Assembly: GCA_037576195.1 (NCBI GenBank)
Contig: CM075101.1
Coordinates: 35,216,001 to 35,280,000 of the forward strand
Length of the DNA: 64,000 nucleotides
Source of the DNA: Phytoseiulus persimilis
Taxonomy: Eukaryota; Arthropoda; Arachnida; Mesostigmata; Phytoseiidae
Direction of reading: 5' to 3'
The position numbers and the translations under genes were made by a program. Below are positions 12,755 to 24,440 of the stretch, one piece after another. The notes below the pieces were generated by a model. The model saw nothing but the letters and a program-made list of their open reading frames with translations. It ran no database searches and was not told the DNA's origin. The number at the start of each line of letters is the position of its first letter. The stretch's first letter is position 1.

Positions 12755-15558
12755 ATGGATCTCCAGCTCGGACGTGAAATTTTGATCAAAAGATCGAACG
12801 GTAGGTGGATAGTTGCGTCTGAGTGTTCGAAAAAAAGGCCGTGGGCTTGGAGACGAGCCGTTTCCTATGCGGACCGAATTACCGTTGAAAATACGAATAG
12901 AAATTCTCCGGCCCTCAAACTTCTCGGAATGAATCATAACCCGTCGTCTACGGATTCTGTCTCACGTGCGAGGCGCTGGAATCTAGAAGAGAACTTCCCT
13001 AGTACATTTCAAGAAGGCCATGACTCGGCCAAACCACAACCGATTTCCCAATTCGACTGGGACACCCTGTGGTCTTCCGATGAGCGCCCAGATTAGTTCA
13101 GCTATTGAGAGGAACGATGCAGAGATTCAGCTCATAGCAGGCACCGAGTGACTCCGAGGCTAGCTGAAGGTTCTCGCTGACGGACTCCATTCTGGAAAAT
13201 CTAATTTCAGGCAACGTTCATAATGCTACGATTATTTCTATTCATGGATCTTTGGTGCAAGTGGAATGGCTCGAAAATGGAGAAAGCAAGGGAAAAGAGG
13301 TCAGTGTACAGTCGGCTCGTTCTGAAGATATGCCTGTTTGAAGATAACATTGCCAAGCAACTGTGAAGAACCGTTTTCGTTCACTATGCTAAAGAATAGC
13401 TTCTGCAAGTCCGCGCGCATGTTCTCAATAATTCAACGACTCAGCTCTGAGCTCGCCGTAGCGCAGGAAGAAGTTCTAAATTGTCCAAAAGAAACGAAGA
13501 TCCTGCTGTGTCAAGGTCCGTTTGGTCGCTATTCGGCTGCGGGAGGAGCTCCTCCGACCGGTCGAAACTCTCGGTTTTTCCGGGAGCACGGAAGACCCTT
13601 CCCTGCTCTCCACGGTAACGTAGATTTTGCGATTCCAGGTGTCCATCGCAGAGATCAGACAACTCAATCCACAGAAAGAGAACCGCCCTGAAATCGCTCC
13701 CGTCAGGAAACCACCTCTAGTCGAGCGTCGCTCTCAAATGCCGACTGGCAGAATACCTCGGGTGACTGCGGTTAATCCTAATAATCAGCCAAAACCGTCC
13801 AAACCTACGAGCGCTGGCGGGCAGGCAGCCACCGGTTTCCGAAAACCGGCCGCGATCAGGTTTTCCGAAATCCCTCCAGCTCCCCGCGAAACGTCTCAAT
13901 CTCAGCCAGCGAAAATGTCTCGACCGACAAATCTCGGCGTACCACAGAACATTATCCCCAAGAATCCCGCCGACAAGAATTTCCTCCATATGATCGAGTG
14001 AGTTAGGATTTGTAACCATTCCGCAGCCTTCAATGATGACTATCCCGGTGTTCTAGGAATTCATAGACGATTTTCGAACACGCCTCATCGGTCCTCTTTC
14101 TCCCCCAGGGACTACCGGAGTCAAATAAAAAGAACTCACCCGACTACAGCACCTCCTGCCAACCAACGTATCACAGTCGCCGTACGGAAGCGACCCATGA
14201 ATCGCAAAGAAGTCAACAAGCAGGATGTTGACATCATCACAGTGCCGTCGAGAGATCATCTGATTTTTCATGAGCCGAAGTTTAAAGTAGATCTTACCCC
14301 GTACTTAGAAAACACGCCATTCCGTTTTGACTACGCTTTCGATGACTCCTCTGATAACGAGCAAGTATACCGTTGCACGGCGAAGCCCTTGGTGAAGTCC
14401 ATTTTTGAAGGAGGTATGGCAACGTGCTTCGCCTACGGTCAAACCGGTTCCGGCAAAACCCATACGATGGGGGGCTGTTTTGTCAGTGATAAACAAAGCA
14501 CTCAGCAGGTCGACAAAGGCATCTACTACTTCGCTGCTAAAGATATATTTGCAATGAACAAATCCGCGCAGTACGCGTCGGAGCACTTCATCATCTGTGC
14601 CAGCTTCTTCGAAATCTACAGTGGCAAGGTGTTCGATCTGCTGAATGGGAAAAAACTGCTCCGCATCATGGAAGGCAAACAGCAAGTGCAAGTTGTCGGC
14701 CTTTCGGAAACTAAGGTCAACTCCGTACAAGACGTGCTCTCCTTGATCCAACAAGGAAGCTCCTGCCGGACGTCTGGAAGTACCACTGCGAACTCCAACT
14801 CATCTCGATCGCACGCGATCTTCCAAATCAGTCTGTACCGGCAAGTGGGTCGGGACATGAGGCTCCATGGTCGTTTCAGCCTGATCGATCTAGCTGGTAA
14901 CGAGAGGGCTTCTGACACATGGAAGACGAACGATCACCAAGGAAGGAGGGAGGCCGCTGACATAAACATGAGCCTTCTGGCTCTCAAGGAATGCATCAGA
15001 GCCCTCGGACGCAGGAGCAGTCATCTGCCCTTCAGACAGTCACGGCTCACCCACATACTCAAAGATTCCTTCGTTGGCGAGAAGAGTCGAACGTGCATGA
15101 TTGCCATGATTTCGCCCGGAAAGTCGTCCTGTGAATACACGTTGAACACTCTCCGTTACGCTGACCGAGTGAAAGAGCTGGTCGCTGGGGATCGGGCACT
15201 CTTGGCCGACGACGAAGCGGAGGACGAGCAGATGGAGGATGACATTGCCAACAGAAGCATGGCCAACAATGACTTCGAACGTGCCTGTGCAGCCGTTCAG
15301 GAATCCGAAGAACGTGTGCTGGAGGAGCATCTCGACTTGATTTCTGATGCTGAAGACGCTATACAAACACTCCAGATGGCTCGTCATATGGCCGATGACC
15401 CTAATTACGATGTAGTAAAATACATGAGCAAACTGCGAGAAGCCATCGGCAAGTTTGACATGGTCAACGAAAGAACTCGAAGATTCCCTGAGGAGATCGA
15501 TGCGCTCGAGAAAGCGTTGATCGAAGAAGATCGCTGTGCTCGGGCGGCAGACCGCTAA
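12755..15558 (+). CDS. Kinesin-13 microtubule depolymerase (KIF2-like)
   Basis: Four exons, 12755-12800, 13211-13299, 13639-13997 and 14109-15558, join in phase to give 647 residues, close to KIF2A/KIF2C (about 700). Kinesin-13 motors do not walk; they use ATP to peel tubulin from microtubule ends in spindles and axons. The N-terminal globular domain contains the family's [13 protein letters not shown] block (about 32-45). After a basic, Pro-rich neck the motor begins near residue 185 (ITVAVRKRP). It shows the class-specific KVD loop at 224-226, P-loop GQTGSGKT at 275-282, switch I NSNSSRSH at 393-400 and switch [10 protein letters not shown] at 423-430. The [18 protein letters not shown] ending is typical. 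The C-terminal tail is acidic and helical. Substitutions at usually fixed sites (NERASDT for NERGADT, INMSLL for INKSLL) mark a diverged copy. Polyadenylation signal at 15843-15848. Confidence 0.95.
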
Positions 15559-15849
15559 AGAGGTCCGGGTTGGGACTCATCCATATCGAGAACTGTGTTG
15601 GAGAGCGTGTTGTATCAAATAGTTGATTTTTTATCATTTACCAAAGTCGAATCGGAGCTTTGATTGGCTTAATAAGCTGGTTCGAGCTCTCTACGGATGA
15701 AGAAGAGATCGACTGATATCCTGGGCGGACACGCGCCGTCTGATCCACACTCAAAACATGATTCCCTATAAGCGACGTTCCCTTTAGTTTTGCGCATTTA
15801 CTGAGCATCATTGCGAGTGACAGATGTTTTACACGAGAAATGAATAAAC

Positions 15850-16279
15850 AGAGTTCACCTTGCAAAGTTGTTGAACTGTCAGTAACAGTGAAGCTCGCAT
15901 TTTTCTATCTGATCGACGCGACCCATGAGTTCTCGTCGAGCCCTCCTCCACAATGTGGGGCTTTCGAAGTTCCAAGGGGTGACTTTTGTTCATACGCTCG
16001 AGGCTGCTCCCCGAATGTTCCAGCACTGAGCCGGAATCACTGGAGTATTCCGAGAAGCCATGAACCAAACAGTACTCACCTCTACCGACTGCGCTTCAGC
16101 AAGCAACAGCACCTGATAGCATCGACGATGATTCACAGCGAATGTGCAGTCACCCGGCGAATAAGTTTCTCGAGGAGGTGAATCATTGTCACTCATCCGA
16201 GGCAGCTGAATCGAGATCCCTTCCAGGAGTTATGTTTGGACGTTTTAATCTCTCTTCACTTTCCTCCGGTTTCGTCGGT
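15850..16279. other. Non-coding or unresolved
   Basis: Only short frames, no recognised product. May contain further decayed exons of the protease remnant to the right. Confidence 0.25.
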
Positions 16280-16930
16280 TTCCATGGGATGGAAGCAGGC
16301 TCGTCTCATTCGAGTCACCGGCCGGGAAAATGTCGACAAGAACATGACTCAGGGGAACGCTGTGAACGAAGGCATGCATAAACAATCGACCGCGCTGACA
16401 ACAAACTGGCCAACTTGAAGCTGGAGAATGTAGCGATCCTGCGCGTTCCCCGACCCAACGAAATCCTCAATCAATATTCACAACCCGCGTTTCTGCCCAC
16501 CGTAGTTGGTTGGAGGACCACTTACATCCACCATGGAAACCGTTCCGTTTGAAGTCCCGAGTTACAGGAGAGGATCCGCGTTTACATAGTCGATCAAGAC
16601 GAACCCACTCAGCTCTTTTCCTGTGTGTCGTCCTCATATCGCACAGAACGAACTCACAAACACGGGAACACGCTCGAATTCCGCGACAGCCGTAATTCAT
16701 TCCGAGTCTCGTCGTCGCGACTCTACGCGAAAACTGGGACCTGCTGGTTCGATTTCCCCCGCCTTGCCTAATCGTAGCATATCTCTGCTACGCTTCCTAT
16801 CAAGGGATGTGTGAGAGATCTCCGTCGGTGGATGCCGCCAGAACTTCGTGTGATCATTCGGTCTCTAGTTCAGTTTGGTTTGCTATGCGCCCTCCCAGGG
16901 ATCTCTTTCTGAGAATGGAAAGTACATTTA
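16280..16930 (+). pseudogene. Probable S1-family serine protease remnant
   Basis: Plus-strand pieces recall the middle and end of a trypsin-like (possibly clip-domain) protease. At about 16295-16385 a frame resembles the strand around the family's GEHN..D segment (RVTGRENVDKNM). It then shifts by one base into LANLKLENVAIL and QPAFLPTVVGW at 16390-16510, which recall NDIALLKLE, the CLP loop and the VxGWG turn. Near 16865-16900 FGLLCALPGISF recalls the family C-terminus (CA.PG.Y) and is cut by a stop. I see no AAHC histidine block and no GDSGGP serine block. The best reading is a dead or badly fragmented gene; the resemblance is partial and could be over-read. Confidence 0.35.
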
Positions 16931-17311
16931 ACAAAGTCCATCCACTCTAGAATCTCAAGGACTGTTATAGTTGATAACGCCCCCGTCTACGCCTGCTTGC
17001 TACACCTGTTCAACATGGACTCCATAACACCGAGCCTTGGTGATGATTTCTCTCAGCTTGAAAAGATTGGGAAAGGATTGAGGAGATTTTCTGTCGGGGA
17101 CGTCGAGTGAAGATAGTTATTGAGCGTGTTCCCTAGTCGAGAGACCGTCACTCTATAAGGGGCCATTGTCCACTGTCGGCGGTACGAGACAGTTGAGAAA
17201 GGCAAGCCGCTCGCCTGCGGTTCGCTGTATTGCTGTCAAACCGAATAGAGGTCTCTCTCCTCTGAGGCAACCTCCTCCCCTCACCGGCTTTCGCCGTCAT
17301 GCCACCCTCAC

Positions 17312-17317
17312 TATAAA
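17312..17317 (+). promoter_or_regulatory. TATA box of Cys-rich secreted protein gene
   Basis: TATAAA lies 60 bases before the start codon at 17378, which would put transcription start near 17342 and leave a 5' leader of about 35 bases. A second TATA-like site (TATAAG) is at 17154. Confidence 0.6.
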
Positions 17318-17377
17318 CACGGCGAGCCTCTTTGCGCGTCGCCACTCTATGGTACGCCCCGCCACCAAGTGTAGGAC

Positions 17378-19720
17378 ATGAAGTTCACTACGTTAGCACT
17401 ACTAGCTTTCGCTGGCTTGACGTACGCTCTTGAACGAGAGCAGGATTTCGGACCCGGTGAGTATCGATGCCGGTATCAATCATTCCGTTCGGCGTCCGGG
17501 CTCTCGAGAGGAGCTCATCGATTCGCGCGAACGCATTCAGATGGAGCGGGGTCTTTCGGTACGAGTAGAGGCCTCATGAAGTACCCGGCTACTGCCTTAG
17601 TTCTGGTTTCGAAGAAGACATGGGTTGAGTCAGGATCGATGGCAGAGACACTTCGGCAGAAGCGAATGTGATCCTTCCTCCAGAATGAGCTCGATGAATC
17701 ATGTGGAAGGCTGTCGAATCTTCTGGAAAACTAACTGGTAGTCAAGAAGTGAACGATCACCTCATCCATATCAGTCGGGGAACTGTTCTGAAAGTCAGCT
17801 TGAGATCTGAGCGGACCCCCACTGGCCCGATAAAGAAACACTCCGTCTGGGAGCGAAGAGGACATGATTTTTCCGACGGAATGAAAAAACCGGCGAAGAA
17901 CTCACATGGCTCTTTTCTACAGCGAGAGACGCTAGAGATCTTGTTTTCCGTTGTTGACGGCTCACGGAATTCCGTGTTATTCCGAGAAGCTGCGCGATTA
18001 TCGCACTCACACTTCTCTCACGATATCGACGCCATCCTTGTTTTCCAAAAATCTTCTGGGAACCGATCCAGTTTTTCCCAGGAGGGATACGTCCTACCCA
18101 CTAGCCACGGCGTCTTCCAGATCTCTGGTATCGACTCATGTTCTGACAAAGAAAGACATATTTCGGGCTCCCGTCTGATCGAGAGTAGTGTTGGGTTTCA
18201 ATTAGTAATGCGAGCCAGGAGCATCGAGTTACACTAACGCTACTGTTTAACAAGGGAGATCAATCTGAACAACGGATTCGCTCAATGATCGGATGATCGA
18301 GTCGTCCGGTCCGAGTGACGTTGACACCAACAAAGAATCCGACCGCAAAACTCGATCTAAACGAGCATAGATTTTCATCGATGATCCAGAGGCTTTCATG
18401 GTCCCCCTTGACTTCGATGGATTCTCAAATCAGTGACTAGCGCCCACTGATGGAGGCTTGAAGCCGCTGAGATCAGAACGGTTTTCCAGCATGCTCGGCG
18501 TTAATAATTGGCACTTTCTTCCAGGAGAAGCCGAGTCATCGCCTGCGGAAGAGACCACGGTTCAGACTCCAGTTTCGACTGTAAAGCCGAATGTCAAAGA
18601 CGATGATGGGGATGATGGTGACGACGGCGACGACGAAACCCATCAAACGGAGTGCTCGAGTTTCCTTTGCTCTGCCATGTGTCGTCGAACTGGCTGTCAG
18701 GACGCGGTTTGTTTGCCCAACAATCGTTGCGGGTAAGATTGGGTTTAAAATTCGATATGTAAATTTATACTTCCATGGATCCATTCGAAGTACGTGGCGA
18801 ACTATAACGATGTGACTGACTCTGAGTTGATTTGCAATTTCAGCTGTTTATGCGCTCGACAGATCAGCCCGCGAGACTTCTTCAGGAGGATCTTTGGCAA
18901 CGGATACACGCCCCGCTTCGGTCACCATGTCCCAAGTTTCCCTCGTATCTTCGACTTCCCAACCATGCCACGATTCGAAGACAGATTCCGAGATATTTCG
19001 CAACTATTCGAGACTCTTGGCAAGACCGATGGCTTGGTAAGCGCATTACGCATATTTTGAGATTTCATTCTCATGAATGTACTGATTCGTCAACCAAAGC
19101 CGATCTTTCAGAGCTCGAGGGTGTACTACACCATGCAACACACGTGCGAGCAGGCGGATGATTGTTCCCATGTTTGCGCGAATTGCACGACCTCAAATTG
19201 TGTCAACAACTTCTGCCAATGCCTCACATGCGACAACAACGACGCGCTCGAGTCCCGCGCGTCTGGAAAACCACATAAGACTTGCAGCGTCGCGCGCGAG
19301 TGTGAGGAAACATGCGAGGGCTGCGTCAAAGTTGGCTGCCGCTTTGGGAGCTGCCAGTGCAGCAAGTGCGAGGAGCCAACCACCACTGAAACATCTGCGA
19401 TCTCAACGACCGATGCGACGCTTGCCAGTGATCCAGAAACAACCTCGACTTCGGACACCGAGGAGTCATCAACAGTTTCCGTCGACATTTTCCAATTGCG
19501 ACCTTCCAATCAAACCCGAGATGACGTCACGGTCAATGGCAGATGTGTTCCGAAAAGATGCAATCACGCTTGTTGGGAACGCCAGTGTTCCAAGTGGAAC
19601 TGCGTTGATGACCGTTGCGATTGCGACGGCTGTCCAGACGACATGGCCGTCGTTGTCAGAAATTCTGACGGCAAACCCGGTAAACCAGAGGACAGCAACA
19701 AATACGAAATCATTTTCTGA
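17378..19720 (+). CDS. Secreted protein with four eight-cysteine modules
   Basis: Four exons, 17378-17456, 18525-18732, 18844-19036 and 19112-19720, join in phase to give 362 residues. Residues 1-17 are a signal peptide (MKFTTLALLAFAGLTYA), so the product is secreted. An acidic Asp/Gly run (52-64) precedes module 1. Cysteine modules lie at about 70-99, 172-200, 218-246 and 310-338. Each has eight Cys in the order C-x(4-5)-C-x3-C-x(2-4)-C-x4-C-x(4-5)-C-x-C-x(1-2)-C. Module 1 is cut by an intron just after its sixth Cys. An Arg/Phe-rich stretch (100-160) separates modules 1 and 2, and a Thr/Ser/Glu linker separates 3 and 4. The C-x3-C plus C-x-C pairing recalls cysteine-stabilised alpha/beta peptides, but spacing is tighter and I do not recognise the family. 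AATAAA at 19947-19952. Intron 1 is over 1 kb and holds an unexplained 178-codon frame (17701-18237). Confidence 0.88.
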
Positions 19721-19952
19721 GCCTCCGCAGCTTCGTTGAGGAGTTCTAAACGAACCATTGGGAGACTCAGTAGTTTCGACCACCAGATGCTTCTCGATGG
19801 CTACAATTTCCCAGCTGCTAACAACTCAAGAGAAGCACAGAAGAGTATTTCCACGTATAGGGAGAGTCATATGGAGGGGAGCAATCTCATTAGTCCCCCA
19901 CGAGTGATGATGCTTTCGTTAAAACGATAATTTCGCTTGATATTGTAATAAA

Positions 19953-20876
19953 TAACGTTGAGGACTGAGACTACTGATACTTGTCAATATTCTGACAATT
20001 TTTCGTTCTTGCTGCCCCCTCTCATCTCTAGCTAGGTGACGACGCCAGCTCGAAGCAATCGAGTGGACATTAGCACCGGAGGGACGGATTCCAAATATTA
20101 GAGCCAAACTTTGACTCGGTTGTCTCGAAGTTATTGCCTTTTGTCTATCTTGTCATCACGTCAGTCGAGAGCGCCCACTAGAGAGGGGAGATATCCTCCG
20201 CTCAACCTCCCGTCGATATTAGAGAGAAGAGGGAGGAAGTGACTCCGAATATGGTCAATTAACCAGCTACTCTGAGCGTTCCAACGCTGACTTCATCTCC
20301 AACGAGGCCTCCTCGACTGACTGAGGAGAACGGAACAGCAACAACAATTGCAATAACCGTGAATCGAGCTGTCCTCGAAATCCAAACGACAATAGGGCTA
20401 TTCGCGATTGGGGCAACCAGAGCTCAGCTGAGCCCCGTGAAGTTTTTCTGAATACGAAGCTAGGGGCCCTTCGCGCGGCGTTTCCCCTTGCAAACAGGAT
20501 TTCCTTCCACTCAGACAGCGTCAGGTGCAGAAGCGAGAGCAAGCATTAGCTGGTTCCATCCCTTCACGGCGGCGCTTTCTCCCTGTTGCCGGCGGCGCTC
20601 GGATGGTCGGTTAGTCAGTCTGTCCAGTCGTCAGAGACGGTGAGCTTGAATCGGTCAGCCGATCGAAGCACTGGCGGCCCCTTCCAGTTCTGCCACAAGC
20701 CGCATTGAGTGAAGCCGCATTCCGACGGCGGCATTGGTTTGGCGGAAGCCCCGCTCTTGTTCATCCAGTAGAGCCGTCGACCGGTCGCTTGGCACATTCG
20801 TTCGATTTCGTTTCGTTCCCGAAGATAGACTGGAAATCTGTGTGGGGCGTTCCGGAGGAACTGAGGCAGCCTCTCA
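19953..20876. other. Intergenic, probable promoter/5' leader of next gene at right end
   Basis: No gene recognised at 19953-20550. A good donor (GTGAGC) after 20639 and an acceptor at 20876 suggest that the right part holds a 5' exon and intron of the next gene, but the coding start could not be fixed. Confidence 0.3.
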
Positions 20877-21314
20877 GTGGAATACGAAACGGAAGGCTAC
20901 CTCACCGGAAGTGCAGGAGGAAGCTGCGGAAATCGTGCTAAATATTTCGCCAACTGTCCGGTGACCGCCGACTGTGCAGAATATTGTGACAAAGCTTTCG
21001 CAAAACTGAACAGTGCGCCGGACGTTCCGAGCGAAATGGCTAATCGGCTGCCAAGAGGGTACCGTACAACAAGGATCGGACTTGACGACAAACTGAGCCC
21101 CTCCATGATGATTGATGAGCTTCCGTTCATTCCCGGGATTCGGAAGTTCGTGGTGGGAACGTATCGTCAGCTCACAGACGGATTTCGGTTGCTGTTCAGC
21201 TTCCGGTCGGATATTCTGAACATAGTGATGGCGCTGTTTGGACTCGCTGTGATGCTGATTTACTTCCATTACAAGAAACTTCTGCCTGAGCGCATGAGGA
21301 GGAAACGCTGCTAG
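20877..21314 (+). CDS. Small C-terminally anchored membrane protein, last exon
   Basis: A 145-codon open frame beginning at an acceptor (CTCTCAG before 20877) and ending at a stop followed by a short 3' region. Its first part has four Cys in a short span (about residues 17-42: C-x10-C-x5-C-x3-C), suggesting a folded extracellular or lumenal segment. The C-terminal part has a roughly 20-residue hydrophobic helix (NIVMALFGLAVMLIYF) followed by a basic tail ending KRC. The frame closes upstream at a stop, and the first internal ATG is only at about 21033, past the Cys region. The real start is therefore probably in an unlocated upstream exon. I do not recognise the family. Confidence 0.5.
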   Translation: MEYETEGYLTGSAGGSCGNRAKYFANCPVTADCAEYCDKAFAKLNSAPDVPSEMANRLPRGYRTTRIGLDDKLSPSMMIDELPFIPGIRKFVVGTYRQLTDGFRLLFSFRSDILNIVMALFGLAVMLIYFHYKKLLPERMRRKRC

Positions 21315-22107
21315 GGATATATAACTATTGGAGCACGTTATTGTACTGCACAGAGCATCGAATCATCAATTCATTTCATTCTCAGTCATCCTCCAAGGAA
21401 TGTTATTGCTCAAGAGGCATTCCTATGGCAACTGTCAGGCATGACGGTTCCTACGCGTCAATACTTTGAAAAATAATCACACGAAAAGGATGCGATGTTG
21501 GTTGATGTGTCCGAGAAAAACGTCTATATCGTGGATCATATGATGATGATACTGTTACGATAATGATGATAAAATAATAATAGTGTGATGAATTATGATG
21601 GTATTATAATCCAAGTTGATGTTATGATGATGTAATTTGCTGCTGCAGGGAAATTCACGGAAGCGGCAGCAACCATAGCTTCAATACCTGTCTGTGACTC
21701 GGAATTTCCCATGAGAAGTTCCAAACACCAGTACAAAACGAGTACCCCTCGCAACGTAATCACGGGTGAGGTCGGGCTAACTCTTTTGTGATACTGCGGG
21801 AACTTTCTGAAACAAAACACCAACAGAACAGGTGGACCGCTCCCTCCATAATACTCGGAGGAGGAAACAAGTTGGGTTTGTATAGCTTGCCGGGGACTCA
21901 TCTAGGGATATTCCAGTCCGTTCCATAGTTTCTCGAATCGTCGAACTCTAACAAATAATTATAACTCCCGAGTGGAGATGTCCACAGGGATCATACGGAG
22001 ACAATGACCACCCACGGGAAAGCAGGACGGAAGATGAAAGAAATAACACAGGTTCCGGGGAGAACAAGGATACTCCCGTTCCTCTTCCAACATCGCACAG
22101 GTTTTTC
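21315..22107. other. Intergenic, AT-rich with ATG/ATA repeats
   Basis: No gene recognised. Bases 21537-21640 are a degenerate trinucleotide run of ATG, ATA and ATT units. Confidence 0.5.
21537..21640. repeat. Degenerate ATG/ATA microsatellite
   Basis: Repeated ATGATG, ATAATA and GATGAT units interspersed over about 100 bases; simple sequence with no coding sense. Confidence 0.7.
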
Positions 22108-23012
22108 ATGATTGAACCCCAAATGGGATTAGCCTCTCTTTGCCTCGAATATCTCTCAGAGATTTCACTTCTTGGGATGCCTGAGAAGCGCCAGAAGCCG
22201 GTTCGTCATCACAAGGACAACTTCCTGAACTACGGATCCGTTCCATCACCCTATGATAAAAGAGTTCACATCTGTCTCCTGTGTCACGGACAGATTCCCA
22301 ATGAGTCCTTGAAATCTGAGGCCCTCAAGGGACGTTTGTAGAAACAGCGTCCGATGCAAGTCGATGAACCATTGGGTTTTTCGGAGGCCCCAAGTGGAAG
22401 TTCGAGCACCGGCTCACGATAGCTTCGTGTTACGCGCCAAAGAGTTGAAGGGCCGATTTCTTTCAGCGAGCTTTGAAGTCTCATTGCTGATAGCTAGGGC
22501 CGATGTCTTTACGCACCAGCGATTTGGGCCACTCCCATAAAGATACTGGATCTGGTTAGGAATAAGTGTGACCCGCATGAAAAACACATTCCGGGAGAGA
22601 AAATTTTCATGCGTGATCTCCGTAGTTGTCTCACAAAGCTTACATGTTTACGGAAGTCGCTCGAACCGGTTAGTGCATAAAGTCTCTGGCCCTACTTATA
22701 GCGCAAGCCGGTGTTCACCACACTATCGCGGCGAGGTTGATAAGGCCCGCGAAGCTTAAGGCTTCGTGAAAACTGCTCTAAAATGAAAGACAGGGAAAAA
22801 CGAGAGATGTCCCTTAGCAACGACACGATGAGAAGGCGATTCGACAAAATGGGCGAGAGCGTTCAGCTGCAGCTCGATAACAGTCTCGAACCACGTTCCA
22901 TGCCGTTGCAAGTCGGAGAAGCAAATATTGAAAACAGTGGATACCTAGTTATGGTATACGTCAGATTCAATGACGTTGAAATTCTAAGAGGAAAAAATAT
23001 CACAGAGGTGTG
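22108..23012 (+). mobile_element. Decayed hAT transposase (ZBED5/FAM200-like)
   Basis: The frame at 22108-22341 ends with a BED-type zinc-finger start. FLNYG is followed by CLLCHGQIPNESLKSEALKG, matching the C-x2-C-x-x-LSNE.LKP.KLKRH pattern of hAT-derived ZBED5/FAM200 proteins; a stop falls before the His pair. After about 440 bases with many stops, the frame at 22783-23012 shows LSNDTMRRRFDKM and a later VMVYVRF. These fit the downstream SLSNDTV.RRI.DM ... LL.YVRF region of the same transposases. The usual QLDEST catalytic area between them is not conserved (QVGEAN). The spacing and order are right, so this is one element with internal decay, not two genes. Terminal inverted repeats were not found. 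Confidence 0.65.
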
Positions 23013-23019
23013 ATTGCGC

Positions 23020-24440
23020 TTCTTCGAAGCAACTCCGATCACGGCTGCGGACTATCACAGAGCTTTTCGCAAGAACTTCGTAGAGGAAGAGATTCCCCTG
23101 CGCAACATCGTCTTCTGTGTAGCTGACTGAGCGCCGGCCATCACGGCCAGAGAGAACAGATGTCTCGACATGATGAGAGACGGTTCTCCGAACCTCATGC
23201 CTACTGATAGCGTTGAGCCTGGGGGAACCCGGTCTCAAAAAATCTGTCGCCAGATTCACTCGAGGACATGCAGGCATGTATCCGATGAGTAAGAAGCAAG
23301 AAGAGAAGAAGTTGAAAAGCAAATTATATGGGGGGGGGGGTCCCTCCGAACGACGATCGCTCACGCCGATGGCTTGGTACTCATCGTCAGAGGCGAAACC
23401 ATCCCAGAAGTCGAAGAGATCGGGAGGACTCAACGGACATAATATGGAATGGATGGGAACGAACGAATTCTCCCTCGAACCAGAAAAGAGTGAGGCGGTC
23501 ATGCTGATCAAAAGCCACATAATGGGGCATCGAGTTGCCTCACAGGAGTCAGCAAGGTACCTCGGAGTACATCTTCAGAGGACCCTTCTAGGAGTATCGC
23601 ATGTCGAGGCCGTTAACGAAAAAGCAGCTAAGGCAGCAACAAATATCCCGAAGATTTTGCCCAGGACCTGCGGCGCATCCGAGGGCCAGAGACTCTCGGT
23701 AGTGGCCGAGACTATTGCACTATACGCAGCACCGATATGGGGACCTCAGGCGCTCCGTTTGCAGAGAAATGGGGAGGCTCTGGAGAGAGCGCAGAGAATT
23801 TCTGCCCTATTCGTGCTCGCGAGAACAGTGCCATGGCCGCTCCTGGTCAAGGAAAGGACCGCACTATATACGCGGTACAATGAAGAATCCGAAGAAGACG
23901 ACCCAGACAGAAATGAGATCGAGATTGGAACCCTCAACGCATCGCAGACGCAATGCGACTCATCCACAAGAGGACGATGGACGTATGCATACCTAATATC
24001 AATACATGGCCGGGAAGAGACTTCGGAGACCTTACTTACCGCACCACGTAGCTGCTGTTGAACCACGGAAACGTCCAGCAATACCTGTTCAGGATGAGGA
24101 AGGCAGACTCGCCTTTGTTCAAACTCTGCGGCTCCGGGAACGAAGATAATGCTCATCACACGGTGGTCACGTGCGCTGCACTAATGGTAAGTCAACCGAG
24201 GGGTCATCTAGGAGCGAACTCGACACCCTTAATCAGTGGAACACATGCAGAAATCTGAGGTAGTATGGAAAAAAACGATGCGACAGGTCGAATCTATGTT
24301 CCGGAAGAAAGATAGGCTATAAAGGCACCGACAGGGTTGGCGAGCTGCTCCCGCGGCAAAGACTGCGAGCAGAGCAGCCCAGAAGAGAGCCTGGAGAACA
24401 AAATCAGAGGATCACCAAGAAGCTGAGGAGAGCAAAGAAC
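23020..24440 (+). mobile_element. Decayed R1-like non-LTR retrotransposon (LINE), 3' part of reverse transcriptase
   Basis: The long frame 23213-24061 matches the C-terminal half of R1/LOA-clade reverse transcriptases: the PEKSEAVML block, RYLGVHL, and LYAAPIWG followed by ALERAQR. In another frame near 23360-23400 the active-site region reads HADGLVLIVRGETIPE. The usual FADD is thus changed to HADG, so the enzyme would be dead. Past a frameshift, the frame around 24030-24200 resembles the C-terminal zinc-knuckle-like region (NHGNVQQYLFRM ... LCGSGNEDNAHH). Several stops break the 5' portion. The element directly follows the hAT remnant. The 3' tail and any target-site duplication are not defined. 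Confidence 0.75.

Noticed and set aside
18590..18640. GATGATGG/GACGACGG run as a microsatellite
   Set aside because: It is in frame and codes the acidic Asp/Gly stretch of the Cys-rich protein, so it is treated as coding.
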